In this document: positions 37,629-45,654 of the stretch, in pieces
How the letters are laid out: each line of letters begins with the position of its first letter
Numbering within the stretch: position 1 is the first letter of the stretch
DNA from: Candidatus Reconcilbacillus cellulovorans
Lineage (GTDB): Bacteria; Bacillota; Bacilli; Paenibacillales; Reconciliibacillaceae
DNA: 64,000 nucleotides
Reading direction: 5' to 3'
Assembly (NCBI GenBank): GCA_002507565.1
Contig: MOXJ01000001.1
Location: 186,001 to 250,000, forward strand
Translations under genes and position numbers: made by a program
Notes under the pieces: model-generated
Database searches by the model: none
The model's input: the letters and a program-made list of their open reading frames with translations, nothing else
What the model was told of the DNA's origin: nothing

Positions 37629-38977
37629 CCTCCGGACGTGCGACCTTCGACCGCGGAGGCGGCGCCCGCTTCGGGGCGGCCGACCGACACGTACCGCCAT
37701 CCCGCCGCTGCGACCGATCGCGGCTCCCAGACGTTGCGGCCGTCGATGATAATCGGCGTTCGGACAAGCGACCTCGCCGCGGCCAAGTCAAGCGCGCGCA
37801 CGACCTCCCATTCCGTCGCGACGACGACCGCGTCCGCGCCGGCCAGCGCCCGCTTGAGGTCGCCGGTCGTTTCCGCTCCCGGCACAAGCGCCGCCGCAGA
37901 TCGGTAAGCGACCGGGTCGAACGCGCACACCGAAGCGCCCCTGCGCACCAACTCGTTGGCGATGTCCAGCGCCGGCGAATCGCGCAAATCGTCGGTATCC
38001 GGCTTGAACGTCAGCCCGAGCAGGGCGATCCGTTTGCGGGCGACGCCTCCGAGCGCCGTTTCGATCTTGTCGACGAACCGGAGCCGTTGCAGACGGTTCA
38101 CTTCGACGACCGCGCGCAAAATGCGGAATTCGTAATCCACATTTTCCGCAAAGCGCAGCTGGGCCGTCGTGTCTTTCGGAAAACAGGAACCGCCGTATCC
38201 GATACCCGCGCGCAAAAAATGCGGACCGATGCGTCGGTCCATCCCGATCCCTTTCGCGACCGACTCCACGTCGGCGCCGACTTTTTCGCAAATGTTCGCG
38301 ATTTCGTTGATAAACGAGATTTTCATCGCCAAAAACGCGTTCGCCGCGTACTTGATCAACTCGGCGCTTTCGCGGTCGGTCAAGAACACCGGCACGCCGA
38401 ACGGTTCGTACAGCTGGCGAATGCGTTCGCCGGCTTCCGGTTCGGCGCAACCGACGACGACGCGGTCGGCGCCGAACGTATCGTCGATCGCCGATCCCTC
38501 CCGCAAAAACTCCGGGTTCGATACGACGTAAACCGGAACATCCGGTCCGACGCTCGCCCGGAGCCTTTCTTCCAGCTTGCGGCATGTGCCGACGGGCACG
38601 GTACTTTTGACGGCGATCCACTTCGGCGCGTCGATGGACTCCGCAAGACAGTCCGCGACTTCCCACACCTGCGCCAAATCAACGTCGCCGGTCGCAAGCG
38701 GAGGCGTCCCGACCGCTACGATGACGACGTCCGAACGGCCGACCGCCTCGCGCGCTTCCACCGTAAACGCCAGGCGGCCGGCCTGCTCGTTGCGCCGGAT
38801 GAGCGGTTCAAGGCCGGGTTCGTAAATCGGCGTTTCGCCGCCGCGAAGCCGGTCGATCTTGTCGGTATCGCGATCGATGCAGACGACCGTATGGCCGACT
38901 TCCGCCAGACAGGCCGCCGTCACGAGCCCGACGCGGCCCGCCCCGAAAACGGCCACCCGCTCCCGCCGGCCGTTCAT
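37625..38977 (-). CDS. ugd: UDP-glucose 6-dehydrogenase
   Basis: Oxidises UDP-glucose to UDP-glucuronate with two NAD+. The 450 residues have N-terminal GAGRVGLVTAACLAEVGH, the central substrate domain, the catalytic cysteine in GYGGSCFPKDT, and the C-terminal ALLGLTFKPDTDDLRDSPA. It overlaps galU by 4 bp (ATGA), so both enzymes of UDP-glucuronate supply are coupled. In Firmicutes this feeds teichuronic acid or exopolysaccharides, but no polymer genes are nearby. Confidence 0.96.
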   Translation of the reverse strand: MNGRRERVAVFGAGRVGLVTAACLAEVGHTVVCIDRDTDKIDRLRGGETPIYEPGLEPLIRRNEQAGRLAFTVEAREAVGRSDVVIVAVGTPPLATGDVDLAQVWEVADCLAESIDAPKWIAVKSTVPVGTCRKLEERLRASVGPDVPVYVVSNPEFLREGSAIDDTFGADRVVVGCAEPEAGERIRQLYEPFGVPVFLTDRESAELIKYAANAFLAMKISFINEIANICEKVGADVESVAKGIGMDRRIGPHFLRAGIGYGGSCFPKDTTAQLRFAENVDYEFRILRAVVEVNRLQRLRFVDKIETALGGVARKRIALLGLTFKPDTDDLRDSPALDIANELVRRGASVCAFDPVAYRSAAALVPGAETTGDLKRALAGADAVVVATEWEVVRALDLAAARSLVRTPIIIDGRNVWEPRSVAAAGWRYVSVGRPEAGAASAVEGRTSGG

Positions 38978-39879
38978 CTGTCCGCCTCCGTGGCGGCCAA
39001 CAGCTCCTCGGCGAGCAGTCCGCGCAAGTAAGCCAGCATCTGTTCCCGCAATTCCTCGCGCATCAGCGCGAATTCCACCGTCGCCTCGATGTAGCCGAAC
39101 TTGTCGCCGACGTCGTACCGCCGCCCGACCAGCTTGTGGGCGATCATCGGCTTATAGGTATTCAGCACGCGGAGCGCGTCGGTGAGCTGGATTTCGCCGC
39201 CGCGGCCGGGTTCACACCGCTCGAGAATCTCGAAAATTTCCGGCTCGATAATATAGCGGCCGATGACGGCGAGCCGGGACGGAGCCTGCGCGACGTCGGG
39301 CTTTTCGACCAAATCGCGAATGTAACAATGCGGCGTGCCGGGAACCGGTCCGTCGGGATCAACGATGCCGTAACGGCTGACGTCTTTTTCCGGGACTTCC
39401 TGAACAGCGATCACCGAGGTTCCGTATTTCTCATACATTTCTGTCATTTGTTTCAAAGCCGGCACCTGCGAATGAATGATATCGTCGCCCAACAGCACCG
39501 CAAACGGTTCGCTGCCGACGAACTTCCTCGCGCACAGGACGGCGTGGCCGAGACCGAGCGGACGTTTTTGGCGGATGTAGTGAATATCAGCCATTTCTCC
39601 AATACTTTTTACGATTTCTAGCAAATCAAGCTTTCCCGATTCTTCCAGCATCGTCTCCAGCTCGACGGATTTGTCGAAATGGTCTTCAATCGCACGTTTG
39701 TTCCGCCCTGTTACGATAATAATATCCTCGACGCCGGACGCAATCGCCTCTTCGACGATATACTGAATCGCCGGCTTGTCGACGATCGGCAACATCTCCT
39801 TCGGCTGCGCTTTCGTGGCGGGCAAAAAGCGGGTGCCCAGCCCCGCCGCCGGAATGATGGCCTTGCGAATGCGTCTCAT
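38974..39879 (-). CDS. galU: UTP-glucose-1-phosphate uridylyltransferase
   Basis: Makes UDP-glucose from UTP and glucose-1-phosphate. 301 residues with AAGLGTRFLPATKAQPKEMLP (split: AAGLGTRFLPATK / QPKEMLP), EEAIASGVEDIIIVTGR, FAVLLGDDI and VEKP. The start overlaps the PHP gene stop and its own stop overlaps ugd, making a three-gene coupled unit. Confidence 0.97.
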   Translation of the reverse strand: MRRIRKAIIPAAGLGTRFLPATKAQPKEMLPIVDKPAIQYIVEEAIASGVEDIIIVTGRNKRAIEDHFDKSVELETMLEESGKLDLLEIVKSIGEMADIHYIRQKRPLGLGHAVLCARKFVGSEPFAVLLGDDIIHSQVPALKQMTEMYEKYGTSVIAVQEVPEKDVSRYGIVDPDGPVPGTPHCYIRDLVEKPDVAQAPSRLAVIGRYIIEPEIFEILERCEPGRGGEIQLTDALRVLNTYKPMIAHKLVGRRYDVGDKFGYIEATVEFALMREELREQMLAYLRGLLAEELLAATEADR

Positions 39880-40733
39880 GTCGATCGCTTCGTCCTTTCT
39901 TTTAAATGTTCCAACACGTCGCGGGAAATCCGCCGGTTGCCGACAGGGCCGTGAAAAAAATCGCCGCCCCGCCGGCCGTGAAAATCGGAACCGGCCGTCG
40001 CGACGAGCCCTAGCCGTTCAGCCGCCGCGGCGTAAAAGGCTTCTTGATCTGCGTCGTGATCGGAATGGTACGCCTCGACGCCGTCGAGACCGAAAGCGGC
40101 CAACCGGTCGACCAGATCAGGAACGCCGTACAAACCGGGATGGGCGAGCACCGCCGCGCCGCCGGCTTCGTGAATCCATCGGATCGCCTCTTCCGGGGCG
40201 ATCCTCGATAAAGCCACATAAGCGGCGCCTTCTCGGCCGAGCCATCTTCGAAACGCGTCCGCTCGCGATTCGGCATATCCGTTGCGCACGAGCCAATCCG
40301 CAATGTGTGCGCGGCCGATATGGCGGTTCGGCTTGCCCGAACGGCGCGCCTCCTCCTCGATTTCCTCCAGCGCCACCGGCACGCCGAGCTCGCGCAACCG
40401 CTCGGCCATCCGCTCGTTGCGCCGCCGCCGGGCATCGCGCTGGTACGCCAGGCGTTCGCGAAACCGCGCGTCCGAAACATCGACGAAATAACCGAGCACA
40501 TGAATATCTTTCCCGTCCGACGACGTGCTGATTTCAACGCCGGGAACGACTTCGACTCCCCACCGCCGGCCGGCTTCCGCCGCTTCCGAAAACCCGTCCA
40601 GCGTGTCGTGGTCGGTGACGGCGATCGCCTGAAGTCCCGCCTCCGCTGCGAGCCGGACGACTTCCGCCGGCGGAAAATCGCCGTCGGAAACCGACGTGTG
40701 CACATGCAGATCCGCCTGCGCGCGCTCCGCCAC
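39876..40733 (-). CDS. PHP-domain phosphoesterase (RNase AM / nucleoside bisphosphate phosphatase type)
   Basis: A 285-residue PHP protein. Metal motifs: DLHVHTSVSDG (residues 8-18), VTDHDTLDG, PGVEIST, AVLAHPG and SDFHG. The family includes TrpH/YciV, which removes 5' nucleotides from RNA ends and hydrolyses 3',5'-bisphosphonucleosides. The GTG at 40733 follows AGGGGGG by 6 nt; an in-frame TTG two codons earlier overlaps that site. It is translationally coupled to galU though the link in function is not clear. Confidence 0.88.
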   Translation of the reverse strand: MAERAQADLHVHTSVSDGDFPPAEVVRLAAEAGLQAIAVTDHDTLDGFSEAAEAGRRWGVEVVPGVEISTSSDGKDIHVLGYFVDVSDARFRERLAYQRDARRRRNERMAERLRELGVPVALEEIEEEARRSGKPNRHIGRAHIADWLVRNGYAESRADAFRRWLGREGAAYVALSRIAPEEAIRWIHEAGGAAVLAHPGLYGVPDLVDRLAAFGLDGVEAYHSDHDADQEAFYAAAAERLGLVATAGSDFHGRRGGDFFHGPVGNRRISRDVLEHLKERTKRST

Positions 40734-40748
40734 GTTCAACCCCCCTAT

Positions 40749-41660
40749 CTACAGCCACCGGCTCAAATCCCGTTCCCGCAAAAACGCGAGAAAGGCGACC
40801 GCCGACATCGGCAACAGCGCCGTTTTTCGATATACTGAATAAAAATGGCGAGTAAACTCGAACCCTTCGATGCGCCGCACTTTCAGCAGCCCAAGCGCGA
40901 CTTCGTGCCGCACGGACGATTTCGACAAGATCGACAGCCCGATGCCCGCCTCCACCGCCGACTTGATCGCCCCCGTGCTGCCGAGCTCCATCGCGACCTG
41001 AAGCTCGCCGGGATCGACCCCCCTGCGGCGCAACTCCTCTTCCATGACCCTTCTCGTGCCGGATCCTGGTTCGCGCAAAACGAACGGATACTGCCGGACG
41101 TCCTCGATCGTGACCGTTTCTTTCTCCGCTAAAGGATGTCCGACGGGCAGCACGAGCTTCAGCTCGTCGCTCAACACCGCTTCCGTCACGACTTCGGGAT
41201 CGTCGATCGGGGCCTCCACCAGTCCGAAATCGAGCCGGTTGGACAAAATTTCTTCCAGGATCTGCGCCGTGTTCATGACGCGCATGCGGATCGTCACGTT
41301 CGGGTGCTCCTGCCGGAAGGGAACGAGAAGGCGGGGCAAAATGTATTCGCCGAACGTCAGGCTGGCGCCGAATTGAAGCCTTCCCTCCATCAGGCGGGTA
41401 AATCTCGACATCGCCGACTCCGCTTCCTGGACAAGCCGCACACTGCGGACGGCGAACGGCAAAAGCGTCTTCCCCGCCTCCGTGATCTCGACTTTCTTCG
41501 TCGAACGTCGGAACAGCTTGACGCCGAAATAGTCTTCCAACGCCTGAACCTGCATCGTGACAGCAGGTTGCGTCATATGGAGCGCCTGAGCCGCGGCGGA
41601 AAAACTCCCCTTTTCCGCGACTTCGTAAAAAATGCGAAGCTGATGAAACGTCAGCGCCAT
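40749..41660 (-). CDS. LysR family transcriptional regulator
   Basis: 303 residues with an N-terminal winged helix-turn-helix (HQLRIFYEVAEKGSFSAAAQALHMTQPAVTMQVQALE within residues 6-42; key part SAAAQALHMTQPAV) and a C-terminal effector-binding domain (about 88-295). The C-terminal part most resembles the CysL/CbbR branch. The gene is not divergent from an obvious target: the PHP-galU-ugd genes lie downstream and the ylbFG group upstream on the same strand. Target and effector are unknown. Confidence 0.92.
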   Translation of the reverse strand: MALTFHQLRIFYEVAEKGSFSAAAQALHMTQPAVTMQVQALEDYFGVKLFRRSTKKVEITEAGKTLLPFAVRSVRLVQEAESAMSRFTRLMEGRLQFGASLTFGEYILPRLLVPFRQEHPNVTIRMRVMNTAQILEEILSNRLDFGLVEAPIDDPEVVTEAVLSDELKLVLPVGHPLAEKETVTIEDVRQYPFVLREPGSGTRRVMEEELRRRGVDPGELQVAMELGSTGAIKSAVEAGIGLSILSKSSVRHEVALGLLKVRRIEGFEFTRHFYSVYRKTALLPMSAVAFLAFLRERDLSRWL

Positions 41661-41687
41661 CCGCCCGTTCCCCCCGACGACCTCCCG

Positions 41688-42125
41688 TCAGCGGCGCTTG
41701 CGGCTGTGCTTGATCAGCGTCATCCGCCGCGAATGGCGCAACCACGAATAGTAAGTTTTCAGATCGCGCAACTCCATTGTTTCCGACATCCGCCCGAGAA
41801 ATGTGATGACAATCATTTTGTGCAGCGGATTGCCGGCGATGTCCGTCTCGTTCTCCAGTTCCGCGAATTCAGCGACCATTACCAGGTCGTCGTCGATGAC
41901 GTAAACCTCCTCCTCATTGCGGTAATACGGTTGAATCTGCCCTTTCTTCAGCCGGTCCCACAGAAAGTCGCAGATATCCGCATAATCCGACTTCTCGCGG
42001 TCGATGCGGTCAGCCCATCGAAACTTCGCGTGGTTGGTGATGATGATGTCCGCCACCTTCTTAGTGCCCAGCTGGACGTAAAACGGCTCGTAAGTGCTCC
42101 AGCGGTCCATCACGCGGTCCCTCAT
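41688..42125 (-). CDS. Conserved protein of unknown function, coupled to ylbG
   Basis: 145 residues, soluble, basic C terminus (HSRRMTLIKHSRKRR). I do not recognise a named family. The middle starts with ITNHAKFRWADRI, then an acidic/aromatic strand-rich part (VYVIDDDLVMVAEFAEL) and IVITFLG. The HA..R...RI start followed by strands recalls DUF4258/RelE-like folds, which is an inference only. Its ATG overlaps the ylbG stop (ATGA) with a GGGGG site 8 nt upstream, so it is co-translated with ylbG and probably conserved with it. Possible role in the YlbF/RNase Y context. Confidence 0.8.
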   Translation of the reverse strand: MRDRVMDRWSTYEPFYVQLGTKKVADIIITNHAKFRWADRIDREKSDYADICDFLWDRLKKGQIQPYYRNEEEVYVIDDDLVMVAEFAELENETDIAGNPLHKMIVITFLGRMSETMELRDLKTYYSWLRHSRRMTLIKHSRKRR

Positions 42126-42424
42126 GAAAACGTCCCCCTCTCCGCCGTTTGCGTTTCCGTCGCTGCCGGCTGCGAACGGGATTTTTTGGAATTCTGAAGT
42201 AAATATTCGGCCAGGATTTCGTTGCGGTAAGACCGCTCCACTTTACGGACATACGGCAGCCGCAATAACGTCCTTTCCAATTCCTGCGCCTGATCGGCAT
42301 CCCCGTATAGCACCGCGTAGTTCATGCGTTTGGACACGTAATGCAGGACGCCGTATTTGTCCAGATTTTTCGCGGCCTTGGCGTCGCTGACCCAGACGAT
42401 AAAACCGACGCGTTCGCGAAACAT
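42122..42424 (-). CDS. ylbG: YlbG family protein (DUF2129)
   Basis: A 100-residue protein: MFRERVGFIVWVSDAKAAKNLDKYG, VHYVSKRMNYAVLYGD, and LPYVRKVERSYR, the DUF2129/YlbG pattern. Function is unknown. The C-terminal 25 residues are a polar, low-complexity tail. ATG 42424 follows GAGGG; the longer upstream frame is a shadow of ylbF. It lies just after ylbF, as in Bacillus. Confidence 0.9.
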   Translation of the reverse strand: MFRERVGFIVWVSDAKAAKNLDKYGVLHYVSKRMNYAVLYGDADQAQELERTLLRLPYVRKVERSYRNEILAEYLLQNSKKSRSQPAATETQTAERGTFS

Positions 42425-42462
42425 CTTTCGTTCCCTCGCTTCCAGCAAACCGGGAATCGCCT

Positions 42463-42906
42463 TCACCCGCACTTGCCGCAACAACCGCCCCCGCAGCCGC
42501 CGAAAACCGGCAGCGGATCGTTCGACGGCACCTTGATCGTATCGGAAACCGATCGTGCCAGAATCACGGCGATTTCGTACAGCAACCGGTCGACTTCGGC
42601 CTCCGCGGCTTTGAACCGGCGCACAACCTCAAAACGGTCGAGCCGCTTGCGGGCTTCGGCGACTTCGTTCAACGCCTCACGAAAATCGGGATGGAACCGC
42701 CCGAACCGCCGGACTTCTTCCCAACGATTTTTGGCGGATTGAAACCGCGCGACAGCATCGCGGACGTCCGCATCTTCTTGAAGTTTCTTTTTCCAATACA
42801 AATATTCCGCTACTTCCCGCGACTCGTTGACGCACGCCCCGATTTCCGCGGCGCGCGACAAAATTTCGGCCATATCCAGTGCTTCGGCCGTCGCCGTCGT
42901 CGTCAA
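42463..42906 (-). CDS. ylbF: YlbF family regulator with C-terminal cysteine cluster
   Basis: A 147-residue mostly helical protein (YlbF/YmcA fold), ending in GGCGGGCCGKCG. YlbF forms a complex with YmcA and YaaT that binds iron-sulphur clusters and directs RNase Y to mRNA targets; it also affects competence, biofilm and sporulation. The four clustered cysteines at the end match the iron-sulphur ligands of B. subtilis YlbF. Start is uncertain: TTG 42906 has GGGGTG 8 nt upstream; GTG 42915 and ATG 42867 are alternatives. The gene heads the ylbF-ylbG-unknown unit. Confidence 0.9.
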   Translation of the reverse strand: MTTTATAEALDMAEILSRAAEIGACVNESREVAEYLYWKKKLQEDADVRDAVARFQSAKNRWEEVRRFGRFHPDFREALNEVAEARKRLDRFEVVRRFKAAEAEVDRLLYEIAVILARSVSDTIKVPSNDPLPVFGGCGGGCCGKCG

Positions 42907-43032
42907 AATCCACACCCCGTTCCGTTAGGCTGTTATCCCGCTTATTTTCATTTTACTCGCGATTTCCTGCGGAAATCAATCGCATTTTCTTTCCTCGCTT
43001 CCGTTTGAAGCGGTTTTCGACAAGCCGAGGTG

Positions 43033-43063
43033 AAAAAAAAAGCGGCGATCAGAAGATCGCCGC
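43033..43063 (-). terminator. Terminator of the CBS-domain gene
   Basis: GCGGCGATC / GATCGCCGC, a 9-bp stem with a 4-nt loop (43042-43063) followed on the minus strand by nine T residues (43041-43033). It separates the CBS gene from ylbF. Confidence 0.92.
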
Positions 43064-43081
43064 CCCACGATGAGCCGAAAT

Positions 43082-43522
43082 TCAGCGGCCCGGCACACCG
43101 ACATGATCGACGTTTTTGGAAATTTCGGAAAGCGCCCGGCCGGCTTTTCTGTCGTGCGCGTCGCGAACGGCCAAGTCGCCCAAGGCGACGACGCCGACGA
43201 GCCGGCCGTTCTCCACGACGGCCAAGCGCCGAATCCGGTTTTCGGCCATTTTTCGCGCGGCTTCCTCGACGGTGGCGTCAGGCGGGAGCGAAACGACGCC
43301 CTTGGTCATCACTTCCTCGATCGAAGCCGAGCCGGACCGTTTTTCCGCATAGCCCCGGATCACGAGGTCGCGGTCCGTCACGACGCCGATCGGTCGATCG
43401 TTTTCGACGACCGGGATGAAGCCGGTGTCGTTGTTTTTCATTTTGAGCGCCGCTTCGTAAATGTTGTCTTGCCGCGTCACGGTCACGACATCGGTGCTCA
43501 TGATGTCCCTTAACGTCGCCAT
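43082..43522 (-). CDS. CBS domain protein
   Basis: 146 residues made of two CBS domains (about 5-60 and 68-125): VVTVTRQDNIYEAALKMKN / GVVTDRDLVIRG and VVSLPPDATVEEAARKMAENRIRRLAVVENGRLVGVVALGDL (only ends given: VVSLPPDATV, GVVALGDL). Stand-alone CBS pairs usually bind adenine nucleotides and act as energy sensors; the partner is unknown. It is a single-gene unit with its own terminator and a GGGAGGCG site. Confidence 0.92.
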   Translation of the reverse strand: MATLRDIMSTDVVTVTRQDNIYEAALKMKNNDTGFIPVVENDRPIGVVTDRDLVIRGYAEKRSGSASIEEVMTKGVVSLPPDATVEEAARKMAENRIRRLAVVENGRLVGVVALGDLAVRDAHDRKAGRALSEISKNVDHVGVPGR

Positions 43523-43634
43523 TCTCGTTCTCGCCTCCCGGATGGTTGCAGTTTCTGTCCTAGGTTACCCCCCGCAGCCACGGTTCATTCGCCTTGCGGA
43601 AACCGGCAAAAATCTCTATGATGGATGCTAGAAC

Positions 43635-43656
43635 GCGGCCGCCTGCAGGCGGCCGC
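43635..43656. repeat. Perfect 22-bp G+C palindrome before yugN
   Basis: GCGGCCGCCTG joined to its exact complement CAGGCGGCCGC, 20 bp before the yugN GTG start. It could be an operator, or an 11-bp stem in the leader; there is no T-run after it. Confidence 0.75.
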
Positions 43657-43675
43657 CGGGAAGGAGAGAACAACC

Positions 43676-44023
43676 GTGCTGATCGAAGAGCCGAACGTCA
43701 AAGGAATTCAAGCGTCCCTTCAACGCCTGGACAGGACGGCGGACAAACTCGGCTTCGTTCGCTGGCAATGGGAGTATTACCGCGCCACCTACGATTACAA
43801 GATCGAGGACCGGCAGTCGAACGCCGAATATTTCCTCCGCGTCAACGCGCGCGTCACAAGCGGCAAACTGGAAAGGCCCGACGCCGAGCTCGTGTTGACG
43901 GACGCTTACATCGGCAAAGCGACGTTTCCGCACGGACTGGATTATCAATCGCCGATTCCCGAGCCGGTGATGGCCGTCGCGCGGAAAAAACTGTCCGAAC
44001 TTCGCGAAGCGCTGACGGCTTGA
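43676..44023 (+). CDS. yugN: YugN-like family protein
   Basis: A 115-residue protein of the YugN family, recognised from the layout LDRTADKLGFVRWQWEYYRATYDYKIED (key W.YY...YDYK), YFLRVNARV and a late ATFPHGLDY. Function is unknown; B. subtilis YugN lies beside pgi and mcpA-type genes. The GTG at 43676 follows GGAAGGAG with a 9-nt gap; the longer frame passes through the palindrome. ftsW starts 25 bp later and is probably on the same transcript. Confidence 0.8.
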   Translation: MLIEEPNVKGIQASLQRLDRTADKLGFVRWQWEYYRATYDYKIEDRQSNAEYFLRVNARVTSGKLERPDAELVLTDAYIGKATFPHGLDYQSPIPEPVMAVARKKLSELREALTA

Positions 44024-44048
44024 CGCCGTCCGCCGAAAAAACCGCGAC

Positions 44049-45221
44049 ATGCGCCATTCGGACCAAAAACGAAGCAAACGCGGCGCCTCCGCGCGGGCGG
44101 CGATCGATTTTCCGCTGTTTCTGACGACCGTACTGTTGGTCGGGTTCGGACTCGTCATGGTGTTCAGCGCCAGCTCGATGACGAGCTGGCGTGCAGACGC
44201 GCCGTCGGCGGCAGGCGTCGTTTCGGAAACGTTCGACCCGTGGTATTACACAAAACGGCAGGCTGCTTTCGCGCTCGGCGGGCTCGTTTGCATGTTCGCC
44301 GCCATGTCGGTTCCATACCGGGCGTTTCGGAAGCTGTACATTCCGTTTTTTGTCGCTATGATCCCGCTTCTTGCGGCGACGCCGTTCGTCGCTGAAGACC
44401 GCAACGGCGCGCGCAGTTGGATTCCGGTCGGTCCGTTCACCCTGCAGCCGTCGGAATTCGCCAAACTGGCGCTTATCCTTTATCTCGCGTCGGTCATCAG
44501 CAAAAAAGGCGACGGTATCCGCGACTTGCGCAAAGGATTTCTCCCCGTCGCGGCGGTCGTCGCCCTGTTTGCAGGACTGATCATGTGCCAGAACGACGTC
44601 GGAACGGCGCTCATCGTCGTGGCGATTGCGGGTGTGATGCTGCTCGTCGGCGGAACGTCGTGGAAACATCTAGCCGCTTCCGGCATCGTCGCGATGGCCG
44701 CGGTGGCGATTCTCGTGCTCGAAAAACAATACCGGCTCGACCGGATCTTGTCGTTCCTCCATCCTGAACAAGACCGGTTGGGAAGCGGATACCAGCTGCT
44801 GCAATCGCTTTACGCCTTCAGCCACGGCGGCTGGCAAGGCGCCGGACTCGGACAGAGCATTCAGAAATTGTATTATATTCCCGAAGCCCATAACGACTTT
44901 ATTTTCTCAATCATCGGCGAAGAATTCGGGTTCGTCGGAACCAGTCTGTTCATCGCCGCCTATGTCTTCTTCGTATGGAGAGGCGTCCTGCTTTCACTGC
45001 GCAGTCCCGACGCCTACGGCATGTTGCTCGGCATCGGGATCATGAGCTGGTTCGCCATCCAGGCCGTCGTCAACATCGGCGGCGTAACCGGCAGCATGCC
45101 GCTGACCGGCGTGACGCTGCCGTTCATCAGTTACGGCGGCTCGTCGCTCGTCGCCTCGATGACGGCGGTCGGCATTGTGCTCGGCATCTCGCGGGAACGC
45201 TCGACGGCAAACGTCACGTGA
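44049..45221 (+). CDS. ftsW: Peptidoglycan glycosyltransferase FtsW
   Basis: A 390-residue SEDS protein with about ten membrane spans. Family marks: GFGLVMVFSASS in the first span, GARSWIPVGPFTLQPSEFAKLALI, the conserved QNDVGTALIV, LGSGYQLLQSLYAFSHGGWQGAGLG, EAHNDFIFSIIGEEFGFVG and GVTLPFISYGGSS. It polymerises septal peptidoglycan with a class B PBP. The start at 44049 lacks a clear ribosome site, so coupling with yugN or a later start is possible. In B. subtilis ylaN precedes ftsW; here ylaN is 3 kb away on the other strand. Confidence 0.94.
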   Translation: MRHSDQKRSKRGASARAAIDFPLFLTTVLLVGFGLVMVFSASSMTSWRADAPSAAGVVSETFDPWYYTKRQAAFALGGLVCMFAAMSVPYRAFRKLYIPFFVAMIPLLAATPFVAEDRNGARSWIPVGPFTLQPSEFAKLALILYLASVISKKGDGIRDLRKGFLPVAAVVALFAGLIMCQNDVGTALIVVAIAGVMLLVGGTSWKHLAASGIVAMAAVAILVLEKQYRLDRILSFLHPEQDRLGSGYQLLQSLYAFSHGGWQGAGLGQSIQKLYYIPEAHNDFIFSIIGEEFGFVGTSLFIAAYVFFVWRGVLLSLRSPDAYGMLLGIGIMSWFAIQAVVNIGGVTGSMPLTGVTLPFISYGGSSLVASMTAVGIVLGISRERSTANVT

Positions 45222-45597
45222 CCCGCGGATGCTGTTCCTCCTCCGCTTCTTCTTCTTTGTCGCGAAAAGCGACGCCCTCGACTTTCACGTTGACTTCGAC
45301 CACGCGAAGCCCCGTCATGTTTTCCACCGCTTCCTTCACCCGCAGCTGAAGGTCGCGGCAGACGTCGTGAATTTTGGAGCCGTAGCGGACAACGACGCGA
45401 AGGTGAATCTTCGTTTCCGTCTCCCCGACCTCCACGGAGACGCCTTTTTGTACGTTTTTACCGCTCAACCGTTTGGTCCAGCCTTCCGAAATGCCGGCGG
45501 ACATGCCGGCGATACCGGGCGTCTCGACCGCCGCCAGACCGGCAATTGTCGCCACGACGTCCTCGGAAATGCGGATGACACCGTTTTGTTCGCTCAT
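45214..45597 (-). CDS. Asp23/Gls24 family envelope stress response protein
   Basis: A second Asp23 protein (127 residues) besides YloU. It has GVIRISEDVVATIAGLAAVETPGIAGM (ends GVIRISEDV, GIAGM), IHLRVVVRYGSKIHDVCRDLQLRVKEAVENMTGL (ends IHLRVVVRYG, ENMTGL) and VNVKVEGV. The C terminus is Glu-rich. The pattern is closest to YqhY, which modulates acetyl-CoA carboxylase in B. subtilis, but YqhY lies with acc genes there and no acc genes are here. It converges with ftsW, overlapping 8 bp. Confidence 0.9.
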   Translation of the reverse strand: MSEQNGVIRISEDVVATIAGLAAVETPGIAGMSAGISEGWTKRLSGKNVQKGVSVEVGETETKIHLRVVVRYGSKIHDVCRDLQLRVKEAVENMTGLRVVEVNVKVEGVAFRDKEEEAEEEQHPRVT

Positions 45598-45654
45598 GTT
45601 GCTAGCTTCTCCTTTCTCCAGATTTTCGGAGGGCGCCACGCCCGTCGGCCTAAC

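Noticed and set aside
40534-41745. 403-residue minus-strand frame over the LysR gene
   Set aside because: Same strand but another frame; Arg/Gly-rich without motifs, while the LysR frame has a clear HTH and start site.
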